This document shows, piece after piece, positions 27,831 to 36,499 of a stretch of 57,500 nt of DNA. The stretch lies in NCBI GenBank assembly GCA_015206785.1, contig JADEZQ010000012.1, positions 1 through 57,500 of the forward strand, read 5' to 3'. The DNA comes from Quinella sp. 2Q5 (GTDB taxonomy: Bacteria > Bacillota > Negativicutes > Selenomonadales > Selenomonadaceae). Numbering within the stretch: the stretch's first letter is position 1; each line of letters begins with the position of its first letter. The notes below the pieces were generated by a model. It saw nothing but the letters and a program-made list of their open reading frames with translations. It was not told the origin of the DNA and searched no databases. Position numbers and translations under genes: made by a program.

Positions 27831-29870
27831 CTAGGGCTTGAACTGGACTTTGACGGCAGTGCCCTTGTCGACGACCTCGCCCGCGCCGATTGATTGGCTG
27901 ACCGCAAAGCCGGACCCTTCCGCCGTGAACGAGACGCCCGCTTCGTTTGCAAGGCGTGCCGCCTCGCGAATGCTCTTGCCGTAGAAATTCGGGACGCGTG
28001 CGCTTTCGGGAGCAAGATTTTCCTTCGGAGGTTCGGGCGCGGGTTCGGCGGGCTTGACTTCTTGCGGGGCTTGCGTGCTGTGAATTGAGGCGTCGCCTTC
28101 GCCGATTGTCGCGTCCAGCTCGTCAACATCGACACCCAGCGGCACGTCGGAAGGTTCAATGCGCATGTAACGGAAGATCTGCGAAAAGATTCTGGAGGCG
28201 ACCGGCGCGGCAATCTGTCCGCCGTAAATGCTGGTGCCGTACGGTTCGTCAATCATCACCAGCAGAGCAATCTGCGGGTCTTCAACGGGCGCGAAGCCGC
28301 AGAAAGAGGCTATGTACTTGCCCTCGGTGTAGCCGAAGCCGTCCTCGTTGACCTTTTGAGCGGTGCCCGTCTTGCCGGCCACACGATAGCCGCGAACGGA
28401 AGCTTTGCGCCCGCCGCCCGTGGCAACGACCTGTTCGAGCAAGCCGACGAGAGTTTTGTCCGTGGCGGAATCAATCGTTCGGCGAATTTCTTCGGGGTGC
28501 GTCTCGGAATAGGTTGTGCCGTTTGCGTTCTTGATCATTTTGACGATGTGCGGGCGGAGCAAAATCCCGTCGTTGGCAATGGCGCAGAAGGCTGTTATCA
28601 GCTGTAGCGGCGTGACGGCGATTGATTGACCGATGCTCATGGTGGCGATGTCGGAATCAACCATTTCGTCGGGCGTGTATAAAATTCCCGCCTCTTCGCC
28701 TGGGAGCTCAATGCCCGTCGGTTCGCCGAAGCCGAAAAGTTTTGCGTAGCTGACCAAGTTTTCCGCGCCAAGGTCGTAGCCGAAGATGGCAAAGCCCGTG
28801 TTGAGCGACTGCTTGACCACGTCGGCGAAGGTGACCGTTCCGAAGCTGTCGCCCGTCCAGTTCTGAATCGTCTTGCCGCTGAAGGTGACATGCCCGGGGT
28901 CGACGAAGGTTTGGTTGGGCGCGACAATACCTTCCTGCAACAGCGCACCGGCAACTACCGCCTTGAACGTGGAGCCTGGCTCATAGATGTAGGAGACGGC
29001 GCGGTTCTTCCACAGCTCGGAATCGTAGTCCAGGAAGCGGTTGGGGTTATACGACGGGCGCGACGCCATTGCCAAAACCTCACCGGTCTTCGGGTCCATG
29101 ACGATGCACGAGACGGAAACGGGGTCGTTCTCTGCCATTGCACGATCCAATTCCTGTTCGACGATGAACTGAATCGCGCTGTCAATCGTCAGCTGAATGG
29201 TCTTGCACCTGTCGCCCTGATAGCCGCGCGGCGTGAAGATGGATTCGAGAATCGGGCGTTCCTGCGTGTCGGCGTAGATGAACTGTTCGGTGACCTCGCC
29301 CTTGATGTATTTGTCGAGAGCCTGCTCAATGCCGTCGAGACCCTTGTCGTCCGTGCCGACGAAGCCGAGAACGTTGGCGGCAAGCACGTCGTTGGGATAG
29401 TAACGTTTCGCCTCGTCGCGGAAGCCGAGACACACGGCGTAGCCCTTCTCGCGAATCAGCGCACGAATCGCCTCGTATTCGCTCTGCTCAAGCCGACGCT
29501 TGATCCAGCTGAAGCCGCCACCGACAGCGATGTCGTTCAAGATCTCCTGTTCGGTCTTGCCGACGAGCGGTGCCAAATCTTTCGCAAGCTGCGCGGCGTC
29601 TTCCACGTGGTTGGGGTCAACGAACAGCGACTTGGTCATTGTGCTCACGGCAAGCTCGCGACCGTTGCGGTCGATGATTGCGCCGCGGGGCGATTGAACG
29701 GAATAATCGTGCCCGACTTGAAAGCGCATTCTCTCGGCAAGTTCGCTGCCTTTGACCAGCTGAAGCCAACCGTAACGAATGACGACCACGCCCATCATAA
29801 ACAGCAACACCATCACCAAAACGATGACCCGCTTGCGAAGAAAGGCGCGGTCTTTTTTGATGACGTTCAC
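27831..29870 (-). CDS. PASTA-domain class B penicillin-binding protein (SpoVD/FtsI type)
   Basis: This transpeptidase cross-links septal or spore-cortex peptidoglycan. The 679-residue protein has an N-terminal membrane anchor (about 15-36), a dimerisation domain, the transpeptidase domain with STFK (Ser300), SLN (in KQSLNTG) and KTGTAQ, a Pro/Glu-rich linker and one C-terminal PASTA domain (about 615-679). SpoVD and FtsI-like proteins share this layout and cannot be separated here; no mur or fts genes adjoin it. Its ATG overlaps the telA stop by four bases (ATGA). Confidence 0.92.
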   Translation of the reverse strand: MNVIKKDRAFLRKRVIVLVMVLLFMMGVVVIRYGWLQLVKGSELAERMRFQVGHDYSVQSPRGAIIDRNGRELAVSTMTKSLFVDPNHVEDAAQLAKDLAPLVGKTEQEILNDIAVGGGFSWIKRRLEQSEYEAIRALIREKGYAVCLGFRDEAKRYYPNDVLAANVLGFVGTDDKGLDGIEQALDKYIKGEVTEQFIYADTQERPILESIFTPRGYQGDRCKTIQLTIDSAIQFIVEQELDRAMAENDPVSVSCIVMDPKTGEVLAMASRPSYNPNRFLDYDSELWKNRAVSYIYEPGSTFKAVVAGALLQEGIVAPNQTFVDPGHVTFSGKTIQNWTGDSFGTVTFADVVKQSLNTGFAIFGYDLGAENLVSYAKLFGFGEPTGIELPGEEAGILYTPDEMVDSDIATMSIGQSIAVTPLQLITAFCAIANDGILLRPHIVKMIKNANGTTYSETHPEEIRRTIDSATDKTLVGLLEQVVATGGGRKASVRGYRVAGKTGTAQKVNEDGFGYTEGKYIASFCGFAPVEDPQIALLVMIDEPYGTSIYGGQIAAPVASRIFSQIFRYMRIEPSDVPLGVDVDELDATIGEGDASIHSTQAPQEVKPAEPAPEPPKENLAPESARVPNFYGKSIREAARLANEAGVSFTAEGSGFAVSQSIGAGEVVDKGTAVKVQFKP

Positions 29871-31027
29871 CGTCCGGTCCTTACGGAATTTTTGAGCAAC
29901 GCGTCCTTGAGCCGCCCTTCAATCGCCACCAGTTCACGTTCCGCCGCCTGACGACGTTGACGCCCTTCGGACTGAATGCGCAGCGTTTCTTCCAGCGTGG
30001 AGATCAAATCCTCGTTGACTTTTTTGACGGTCTCGATGTCGACGATGCCGCGTTCGTTAGCCTTCGCCGTGTCGATTGTGTTTTGCTTGAGCATTTCGGC
30101 GTTGCGGCGTAAAAGGTCGTTCGTCGCGTCGGTGACGGCTCGTTGCAGTTCGATGACTTCTTTCTGGTGCGTCAAACCCAGCGCGATGACCATCTGGTTC
30201 TTCCACAGCGGGATTGTGTGATAGATTGCCGACTGCACGCGGTCGATTAGGACGCGGTCGTTGTTTTGTATCAGGCGGATTTGCGGCGCGGTCTGGATTG
30301 CCAGCGTCTTGCTCAACTTCAGGTCGTGGATTTTCTTTTCGAAGCGGTCAACGCTCTGTTCAAAATCGCTGACGACTTGCACAGCCATTGGGTCGCCGCT
30401 ATCGGACGCCTGCTGACGAAGCTTGGGCAAGGTGGTCGTGCGCATCTCTTCGAGTTTCTCTTCGCCCGCGCGAATGTAGAGTTGCAGCTCCTTGAAGTAC
30501 GTCAAATTCTTCTGGTAGAGCGTGTCGAACATGACGATATCTTCCATCATCTTGACCTTGGAACTTTCGAGACCGGCTTGAATCTTGTCGACCTGCGTGG
30601 AAAGTTTTTCGTAGCCCTGCATAACGTCGTCCGCCTTGCTGACGATTGAACCGATAATCGGCAGGTTGCTCAGGAAGCTGTCGTTCTTCTTGGTGACGTC
30701 GAAGCCCTTGACCTTGGCGACGAGATCGTTTAGCAACACGCCGACTTCGCCCGAATCTTTGGCGCGGACTTTCGTCAAGATGCTGTCGGAGAATTGAGCG
30801 ATTTCCTTCTGCGCGGGCGCACCGTAGCTGAGCGGCGTGGAAGTGTCCATAAGATTTATGCCGTCCTTGATGGATTGAACCTTCGCCAATTCCGCGGGCG
30901 TCAGCGTTTCGACTTGGCGGGTGACCTGTTCGATCTCCTCGGCGGGCGCGACGGGCTCATCTGCCTTTTGCATAGACACGGCGGATTTTTTCTGCGCCAT
31001 CAGGTCGGCAAGGTTTACGTCTGCCAT
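29867..31027 (-). CDS. TelA-family (toxic anion resistance) protein
   Basis: The 386-residue protein is largely helical with coiled-coil stretches (for example RAGEEKLEEMRTTTLPKLR and the final QRRQAAERELVAIEGRL) and the family core PIIGSIVSKADDVMQGYEKL. TelA proteins are associated with tellurite and other stress resistance and often lie beside XpaC proteins, as here (stop of XpaC gene to this ATG: 2 bases). The mechanism is unknown. GAGGAAGTAACT precedes the ATG. The 4-base overlap with the PBP gene suggests a link between this envelope-stress pair and cell-wall synthesis. Confidence 0.88.
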   Translation of the reverse strand: MADVNLADLMAQKKSAVSMQKADEPVAPAEEIEQVTRQVETLTPAELAKVQSIKDGINLMDTSTPLSYGAPAQKEIAQFSDSILTKVRAKDSGEVGVLLNDLVAKVKGFDVTKKNDSFLSNLPIIGSIVSKADDVMQGYEKLSTQVDKIQAGLESSKVKMMEDIVMFDTLYQKNLTYFKELQLYIRAGEEKLEEMRTTTLPKLRQQASDSGDPMAVQVVSDFEQSVDRFEKKIHDLKLSKTLAIQTAPQIRLIQNNDRVLIDRVQSAIYHTIPLWKNQMVIALGLTHQKEVIELQRAVTDATNDLLRRNAEMLKQNTIDTAKANERGIVDIETVKKVNEDLISTLEETLRIQSEGRQRRQAAERELVAIEGRLKDALLKNSVRTGR

Positions 31028-31029
31028 AG

Positions 31030-31992
31030 TTACTTCCTCCTCTTGTCGGGTTTAACGTATTGGTCGTAAAAATCTTCCACGGGCATGAACAGATAGCGAA
31101 TGCCCTCGGCAAGGCTCACCCACATCGGCAACGTCGTCCAGCTCAGCAGGAAGTAGGTAACACCTTGCAACGTCTTGCCCTGGTAGAATTTGTGTGCGCC
31201 GAACGAGCCGAGGAAGATTGCCAGCGCGGACTGAATGAGCTTGGTCTGGACAATTTGCGGGCGATCTTCTTCGGGGAAGGGCAGGTCGAGCGCGTCGTCT
31301 GTGCGGCGGCGGGAAAGTCGCCCGGTTCCCTGCGGAAAAAATTTTCGCGGCGGCTCCGACTTCATCGGCTGATCCAAAAGGTCGGTGTCGATTCGCACGT
31401 TGCCATACTCATCAACCGCGCCCACGTCAACCGTCCGGTCGGTGGAAATTCCTTCCGCCTTGAGCTGGTCTTGCATGACCGTCAGCTCGGCTTCGGCACT
31501 GATTATCTGGTCGTTTAGCACGTGCTGAAATTGATTTTCGTACGCCTCGTCCAGTGCGGCAAGCGTCTGCCTCATGCGCAACTTCAGTTCGCGGACTTTG
31601 TCGGTGGAAAGGTGCGTATCCTCCAGCTCACGATATTGGCGGACGATCTTGACGGCGCGGTCTTGATAGTAGTCGATGAACTTGTATGCCAGCGGAATGC
31701 GTTCGGGGTGCTTTTCCAGGTGGTTGAGCAAGTTTCGGGCGATTTGTTGCATGAGCTGGAGTTGATTGGCAAGCTCGCGGTCGGAAAGACTTGCCCGCGC
31801 CTCCTCCAGGTAATTGTAGTCGGCGGTCGCCCTGTTAAAATTCTCCTGCAGATATTGCGCGCGCTCCTCTTCCAGCTCGTCAAGGTTCAGCTGCGGCGTA
31901 CGATTCTTGCGCCAATCCCAAAAGGCTTTGCCGCCGAAGATGACGCCCGCGGTCATTAGAATCACGATCAGATAATTCAATATGCTGTCCAA
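31030..31992 (-). CDS. XpaC-like membrane protein with C-terminal TM2 domain
   Basis: A membrane helix (about 6-22) is followed by a long helical XpaC-type (5-bromo-4-chloroindolyl phosphate hydrolysis) region (about 35-165), a linker, and a TM2 domain (about 248-305) with two membrane helices and the loop AIFLGSFGAHKFYQGK. The name XpaC reflects a phenotype; no enzyme activity is established. The start is probably TTG at 31992, eight bases after GGGAGG; the GTG at 32001 overlaps that site. Length 320 aa. It heads a three-gene unit with telA and the PBP. Confidence 0.82.
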   Translation of the reverse strand: MDSILNYLIVILMTAGVIFGGKAFWDWRKNRTPQLNLDELEEERAQYLQENFNRATADYNYLEEARASLSDRELANQLQLMQQIARNLLNHLEKHPERIPLAYKFIDYYQDRAVKIVRQYRELEDTHLSTDKVRELKLRMRQTLAALDEAYENQFQHVLNDQIISAEAELTVMQDQLKAEGISTDRTVDVGAVDEYGNVRIDTDLLDQPMKSEPPRKFFPQGTGRLSRRRTDDALDLPFPEEDRPQIVQTKLIQSALAIFLGSFGAHKFYQGKTLQGVTYFLLSWTTLPMWVSLAEGIRYLFMPVEDFYDQYVKPDKRRK

Positions 31993-32026
31993 AGCCCGCA
32001 CCTCCCGTAAAAAATTTCCTGCGCGA

Positions 32027-32054
32027 ATTGTACCACAAAAGCTCGCCGTTGCAA
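32027..32054 (-). promoter_or_regulatory. Promoter of the XpaC-TelA-PBP unit
   Basis: On the minus strand TTGCAA (32049-32054) and TACAAT (32027-32032) are 16 bp apart, and TGG before TACAAT makes an extended -10. Its -35 overlaps the T-run of the upstream terminator. Confidence 0.6.
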
Positions 32055-32081
32055 AAAAAAATTCCCCGCTCGGCAGGGAAT
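32053..32081 (-). terminator. Terminator of the plsY operon
   Basis: On the minus strand ATTCCC..GGGAAT with an inner GC pair forms a hairpin followed by at least eight T. It lies 9 bases past the stop at 32090. Confidence 0.85.
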
Positions 32082-32089
32082 GTTGTCGC

Positions 32090-32650
32090 TCATTGCAATT
32101 TGATGCCGTTGGCTTGAACGGCTTGGTGCAGGTGCGGCATTTGCGTCATGAAAACTTCTATGAGCCGCGTATGCAACGGGTCTTGAATCGGTGCTTGGAA
32201 GTGCGTCGCCTCCATGCTCGTTGCCGAATAGAACGGCTTTTGGCAGATAATTTGTTCGCCGTTGACTTCGAAGAGCGCGTAGACCGGAATCACGTGCACT
32301 CCGTCGCGCCACTCGCCGAGGGCTTCGTCGGGCAAGCCGTGCTTTTCGTTGGGCAAGAGCATCATGAATATCAGCGGCGGCGGGTCACCGTATTCGTCTT
32401 TGCGCAGGTGAAAGTTATAGACTTCGGGCACGAAAGGCACCAGAGCCAATTCGCCGTTGCCATCGGGAAGTTCCGCCGTGGGCATAATGTAAATTTCGCC
32501 GTCGGACTTCATGCGAATCAGCGCAAGCATTTCGCGCGAGCTGTTTTCGTCGGCAATAGCCAGCACATCGAAGGGCAGGTCAGCCGCCTGCACACGCACG
32601 ATAGCCGTCGACAGAACCAGCGCGACTATCAGGAAAAATTTTTTGACCAT
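32090..32650 (-). CDS. Secreted protein of unknown function (186 aa)
   Basis: No family recognised. A signal peptide with a basic start and hydrophobic core (MVKKFFLIVALVLSTAIVRV, cleavage likely after VQA at 22) precedes a ~164-residue mature domain with alternating beta-like and loop segments. Only one Cys is present in the mature part. GAGGATTCGC precedes the ATG. It follows plsY after 12 bases and is the last gene of that transcript. Confidence 0.75.
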   Translation of the reverse strand: MVKKFFLIVALVLSTAIVRVQAADLPFDVLAIADENSSREMLALIRMKSDGEIYIMPTAELPDGNGELALVPFVPEVYNFHLRKDEYGDPPPLIFMMLLPNEKHGLPDEALGEWRDGVHVIPVYALFEVNGEQIICQKPFYSATSMEATHFQAPIQDPLHTRLIEVFMTQMPHLHQAVQANGIKLQ

Positions 32651-32662
32651 GCGAATCCTCCG

Positions 32663-33241
32663 TTAGAATTTGTTTTCGCGACCGGCTTTCAGGCGGGAAA
32701 TGTTTTCGCGGTGGCGCAGAACGATGAACAGAGCCATCACCAGCACGAACAGGAAGTAAATCGTCGGCTCGGCGAAGATAGCCGCAAGAATCGGAGCCAG
32801 CACAGCCGCGGCGATTGAACCGACCGAAACGTAACGCGTCAGAGCTACGAGGACAATCCACACGAGCACGACGATTGCCGTGACTTTTGGCATTAACGCG
32901 GCAATGACACCGAGGGACGTGGCGACGCCCTTGCCGCCTTTGAAGCCGATAAACAGCGGGAACATATGCCCGACCATTGCGAAGAAGCCGCCGACGACCA
33001 TTGCGCCGGGCAAGGCGAACATACACGCGCCGAGCAATACGCCGAGCTGCCCCTTGAGGAAATCGAGCAGGAAGATCAGCACGCCCGCTTTCTTGCCGAG
33101 AACACGCCAGGCGTTGGTTGCGCCGATGTTGTGCGAGCCGTAGCGGCGCAGGTCTTTCTTCCAGATGAGTTTGCCCAAAATCAGCCCGACGGGTATGGAG
33201 CCGATTAGGTAAGCCGCAATGACCAGTAGTGCCCAGTTCAT
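32663..33241 (-). CDS. plsY: Glycerol-3-phosphate acyltransferase PlsY
   Basis: PlsY is a membrane enzyme that transfers an acyl group from acyl phosphate to glycerol 3-phosphate, the first step of phospholipid synthesis. The 192-residue protein has the motifs GSIPVGLILGK, GSHNIGATNAWRVLGKKAG and the Gly-rich FKGGKGVATSLG loop, with about five membrane helices. The ATG at 33241 is preceded by GGGGGCG; a longer frame reaching 33343 reads into the tRNA-Leu gene and is spurious. Confidence 0.95.
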   Translation of the reverse strand: MNWALLVIAAYLIGSIPVGLILGKLIWKKDLRRYGSHNIGATNAWRVLGKKAGVLIFLLDFLKGQLGVLLGACMFALPGAMVVGGFFAMVGHMFPLFIGFKGGKGVATSLGVIAALMPKVTAIVVLVWIVLVALTRYVSVGSIAAAVLAPILAAIFAEPTIYFLFVLVMALFIVLRHRENISRLKAGRENKF

Positions 33242-33264
33242 GAAATCGCCCCCGCTAAAAAAAT

Positions 33265-33349
33265 TGGTGCGGATGGAGGGAGTCGAACCCTCACGCCCGA
33301 AGGCAACGGATCCTAAGTCCGGCGCGTCTGCCAATTCCGCCACATCCGC
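33265..33349 (-). tRNA. tRNA-Leu (anticodon UAG)
   Basis: An 85-nt class II tRNA with a GCGGATG acceptor arm, long variable arm, TTCGACT T-loop and an encoded CCA end (33265-33267). The anticodon loop CTTAGGA gives UAG. It lies directly upstream of plsY and may share its transcript. Confidence 0.95.
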
Positions 33350-33358
33350 TTGCCGCCG

Positions 33359-33387
33359 ATTAAATCACATTTGTTTTTCAGTGTCAA
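33359..33387 (-). promoter_or_regulatory. Promoter of tRNA-Leu(UAG)-plsY
   Basis: On the minus strand consensus TTGACA (33382-33387) and TTTAAT (33359-33364) are 17 bp apart, 10 bases before the tRNA 5' end. Confidence 0.75.
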
Positions 33388-33430
33388 TCACCGCGCAGGA
33401 TTTCAACCGCCTTCGCCGAATAAAGGCTGT

Positions 33431-33436
33431 TAAAAT
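33431..33436 (+). promoter_or_regulatory. Possible -10 element of argS
   Basis: TGTTAAAAT matches an extended -10 (TG-n-TAAAAT) 22 bases before the argS start; no convincing -35 is visible. Weak call. Confidence 0.35.
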
Positions 33437-33457
33437 TTTTGATGGGAGGTAGAGAGT

Positions 33458-35116
33458 TTGCAGACTAAAGACAAAATCGCGGCGGCTGTTCGGCAGGCAG
33501 TGACGGAGGCGATGAACGACGGTGCGCTGAACTTTTCCGACGCGTTGCCCGACGTGGCGTTGGAGGTGCCGCCAAAGAAAGAGTTCGGGGACTTCGCAAC
33601 CAACTTCGCCATGCAGAGCGCAAAAATTTTTCGGACGTCGCCACGCAAAATCGCCGAGGAGATTCGTTCGCGCATCAACAGCGACATGTTCGAGCGGGTG
33701 GAGATTGCGGGCGCGGGCTTCATGAATTTTTATCTGCGCGGCGACGTCATCTGCCGACAGCTCAAAAAAATTTTTGACGCGGGCAAAGACTTCGGGCAAC
33801 TGCCCTGCAAGAACAACGTCACGATTCAAATCGAATACGTCAGCGCAAACCCGACGGGGCTCTTGCATGTGGGTCATGGACGCGGCGCGGCGGCCGGCTC
33901 GGCAATCGTCAACATCATGCGCGCGGCGGGCTACAACGTCGAGAGCGAATACTACATCAACGACGCCGGCAACCAGATGGACAAGCTCGCCGCCAGTGTC
34001 AACGCCAGATATCTTGAGCTGCTCGGGCAAGAAGTCACCTTCCCCGAAGACGGCTACCGCGGCGTTGATATCGTCGAGACCACGCGGCGAATCATTGAAC
34101 GCTTCGGCGACAGATACTTGACGACGCCCGAAGATGAGCGGCTGAAAATTTTGGGCAAGCTCGCTTACGCCGACAAGCTGTGCGAACTGCAAGACGACCT
34201 GGAAAATTTCGGCGTGCATTTCGACGTTTGGTTCAGCGAAAAAACTTTGCACCCCGACAATATCAACGCGGTCATTGCTCAGCTTCGCGAACAGGGTCAC
34301 ATCTACGAACAGGACGGTGCGCTTTGGCTGGCGTCCACGAAATTCGGCGACGACAAAGACCGCGTCGTCATTCGCGCCAACGGCGAGGCGACTTATCTCG
34401 CCGCGGACATCGCCTATCACAAAAACAAATTCGACCGCGGCTTCGGGCAACTCATCAACATTTGGGGCGCGGATCATCACGGCTACATCGCCCGCGTCAA
34501 AGCCGCAATGACTATGCTCGGCTACGACGCCTCAAAGCTCAAGATTCTCCTGCTGCAGATGGTCTCGCTCTATCGCGGCGGAGAACTCGTCAAGATGAGC
34601 AAGCGCACCGGCAACGCCATTTCCCTGCGCGAACTGATGGAGGAAGTCGGCACGGACGCCGCGCGGTATTTCTTCCTCATGCGCTCGACCGACAGCCAGC
34701 TTGATTTCGATTTGGATTTGGCGAAGTCCCAGAGCAACGACAACCCCGTTTACTACATCCAATACGCCCACGCGAGGATTTGCTCAATCTTTCGCCAGGC
34801 AAACGAGGCGGGGCTTGCCATCGACGGCGAACCGAACTTCGCGCTGATGACTTCCGAGGCGGAGATTGATCTCATCAACAAAATTTTCGCCTACCCCGAC
34901 GAAATCGAAAAGTCCGCCGCCGAATTCGCCCCGCAACGCATCGCCCGCTACGTTTACGATTTGGCGACGACCTTCAGCGCATTTTATCGCGACTGCAGGA
35001 TTCTCGGAGTGGAAGAGGATTTGGCTCGCGCTCGGCTCGCTTTGCTCAAAATCACCCGCCACACCATCGCCAACGCGCTCGGATTGCTCGGAGTCTCCGC
35101 GCCCGAAAGAATGTGA
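33458..35116 (+). CDS. argS: Arginyl-tRNA synthetase
   Basis: ArgRS charges tRNA-Arg. The 552-residue protein has the N-terminal additional domain (about 1-110), the class I HIGH-type motif in SANPTGLLHVGHGRGA, the KMSKR loop (VKMSKRTGN) and the C-terminal DALR anticodon-binding domain (about 430-552, ending GLLGVSAPERM). GGGAGGTAG precedes the TTG start at 33458. The next gene begins 4 bases after its stop. Confidence 0.96.
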   Translation: MQTKDKIAAAVRQAVTEAMNDGALNFSDALPDVALEVPPKKEFGDFATNFAMQSAKIFRTSPRKIAEEIRSRINSDMFERVEIAGAGFMNFYLRGDVICRQLKKIFDAGKDFGQLPCKNNVTIQIEYVSANPTGLLHVGHGRGAAAGSAIVNIMRAAGYNVESEYYINDAGNQMDKLAASVNARYLELLGQEVTFPEDGYRGVDIVETTRRIIERFGDRYLTTPEDERLKILGKLAYADKLCELQDDLENFGVHFDVWFSEKTLHPDNINAVIAQLREQGHIYEQDGALWLASTKFGDDKDRVVIRANGEATYLAADIAYHKNKFDRGFGQLINIWGADHHGYIARVKAAMTMLGYDASKLKILLLQMVSLYRGGELVKMSKRTGNAISLRELMEEVGTDAARYFFLMRSTDSQLDFDLDLAKSQSNDNPVYYIQYAHARICSIFRQANEAGLAIDGEPNFALMTSEAEIDLINKIFAYPDEIEKSAAEFAPQRIARYVYDLATTFSAFYRDCRILGVEEDLARARLALLKITRHTIANALGLLGVSAPERM

Positions 35117-35120
35117 CGAC

Positions 35121-35795
35121 GTGCGAAAAATTTTTTTCGGATTGGTGGTGATGATTATGCTCGTCGCTAAAACATCGCAGGCGACGCCCTCGCCGCAATG
35201 GGTCAGGAACTTGCACGCCGCGCAGATTTCAGAGCAGATGGTCGTCGTCGCCGGCATTCAAAAGAACACGGCGTGGATTTCCATGCACGAGCTGATTGAT
35301 GGTCAGTGGCAACAGATTATGACGACGCCCGGCTTCATCGGCGTCAACGGCTTGGGCAAAGTCCGCGAAGGCGATCACAAAACTCCCGTCGGCACGTTCA
35401 GATTCGATTGCGCTTTCGGCATCGCTCCCGACCCAGGCTGTGCCCTCGGCTACACGCAAATCGACGTGAATCATTACTGGTCAGGCGACTGGAACTACAA
35501 ATACAATCAGCTCGTCGACGTGCGCAACGCTCCTGCCAATTTCAACCGACGCAACAGCGAACACCTCATCACTTATAACCCGCACTACATGTATGGCTTG
35601 AACATCGGTTACAATTCGGATTGCACGCCAGGCAGGGGAGCCGCGCTGTTCATGCACTGCTTCGGTCCAATCAATCCGTGGACGCTCGGTTGCGTCGCCC
35701 TGCCCGAAGAAAAAATGCGCTTCGTCATGCAACACATCAAATCCGGTTGCGTCTGCGTCATCGATTCACTTGAAGGCATGGGCGGCAAACTCTAA
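35121..35795 (+). CDS. L,D-transpeptidase (YkuD-like) family protein, catalytic copy
   Basis: The 224-residue protein has an N-terminal signal peptide (about 1-22) and a YkuD-type fold. The pair expected for catalysis is present: His179 in LFMHCFG and Cys191 in PWTLGCVALPEE. Such enzymes form or hydrolyse 3-3 cross-links or attach proteins to peptidoglycan, outside the cytoplasmic membrane. The start is GTG at 35121; no strong ribosome site is seen, so it may be coupled to argS, which ends 4 bases earlier. A close paralogue follows. Confidence 0.8.
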   Translation: MRKIFFGLVVMIMLVAKTSQATPSPQWVRNLHAAQISEQMVVVAGIQKNTAWISMHELIDGQWQQIMTTPGFIGVNGLGKVREGDHKTPVGTFRFDCAFGIAPDPGCALGYTQIDVNHYWSGDWNYKYNQLVDVRNAPANFNRRNSEHLITYNPHYMYGLNIGYNSDCTPGRGAALFMHCFGPINPWTLGCVALPEEKMRFVMQHIKSGCVCVIDSLEGMGGKL

Positions 35796-35823
35796 ATAAT
35801 CGCCACAGAAAGGATGTAATGCC

Positions 35824-36498
35824 ATGCAGAAAATCTTTTTGACGGTTGTCGCGCTGATAATGTTCATTTGTCAAAGCGCATATGCCGAGCCTTCGCCGCA
35901 ATGGGTAAAAAATCTTCCCGCCGCGAGAACTTCGGAGCAAATGGTTGTCGTCGCGGGCATCGGTAAAACTACCGCGTGGATTTCCATGCACGATAAGATT
36001 AACGGCGATTGGCAACAGATTATGTCGACGCCGGGCTTTATCGGCAAGAACGGGCTCGGCAAAATCCGCGAAGACGACGGAAAAACTCCCGTCGGCACGT
36101 TCAGGTTCGATTGCGCCTTCGGCATCGCGGCTGACCCAGGCTGTGCGATACCATACGTTCAAGTTGACGCGAATCACTTCTGGTCTGGCGACCCGAATTA
36201 CAAATACAATCAGTTCGTCGACGTGCGCAATGCCCCCGCCAATTTCAACAAAGACAGAAGCGAACGTTTGATCGACTATGCACCGAACTACACTTACGCT
36301 TTGAGTTTCGATTACAATAGCGAATGCACGCCAGGCAAAGGTTATGCCTTCTTCGTGCAATGTCTGAATTCAGTCAAACCTTGGACGGGCGGCGGCGTTG
36401 CAATTCCCGAAGAAAAAATGCGCTTCGTCATGCAACACGTCAAATCCGGTTGCGTCTGCGTCATCGATTCATTGGAAAAATTGGGAGGGAGGCTTTGA
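35824..36498 (+). CDS. YkuD-like paralogue lacking the catalytic His and Cys
   Basis: This protein is also exactly 224 residues and aligns end to end with its upstream neighbour, including the signal peptide, the KTPVGTFRFDCAFGI segment and the KSGCVCVIDSLE C-terminus. However, His179 is replaced by Gln (FFVQCLN) and the nucleophile Cys191 by Gly (PWTGGGVAIPEE). The frame is intact and well started (AAAGGATGTAATGCC ahead of the ATG), so it looks like a maintained pseudoenzyme rather than a decaying copy. The start of rpoE lies 2 bases past its stop and the rpoE ribosome site is inside this gene. Confidence 0.8.
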   Translation: MQKIFLTVVALIMFICQSAYAEPSPQWVKNLPAARTSEQMVVVAGIGKTTAWISMHDKINGDWQQIMSTPGFIGKNGLGKIREDDGKTPVGTFRFDCAFGIAADPGCAIPYVQVDANHFWSGDPNYKYNQFVDVRNAPANFNKDRSERLIDYAPNYTYALSFDYNSECTPGKGYAFFVQCLNSVKPWTGGGVAIPEEKMRFVMQHVKSGCVCVIDSLEKLGGRL

Positions 36499-36499
36499 T

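Noticed and set aside
33242..33343. N-terminal extension of PlsY (MAELADAPDLGS...)
   Set aside because: It is the translation of the tRNA-Leu gene; the same artefact appears over the tRNA cluster at 56808-57055.
33365..34480. 371-codon leftward frame opposite argS
   Set aside because: Entirely antisense to conserved ArgRS codons and overlaps the tRNA-plsY promoter.
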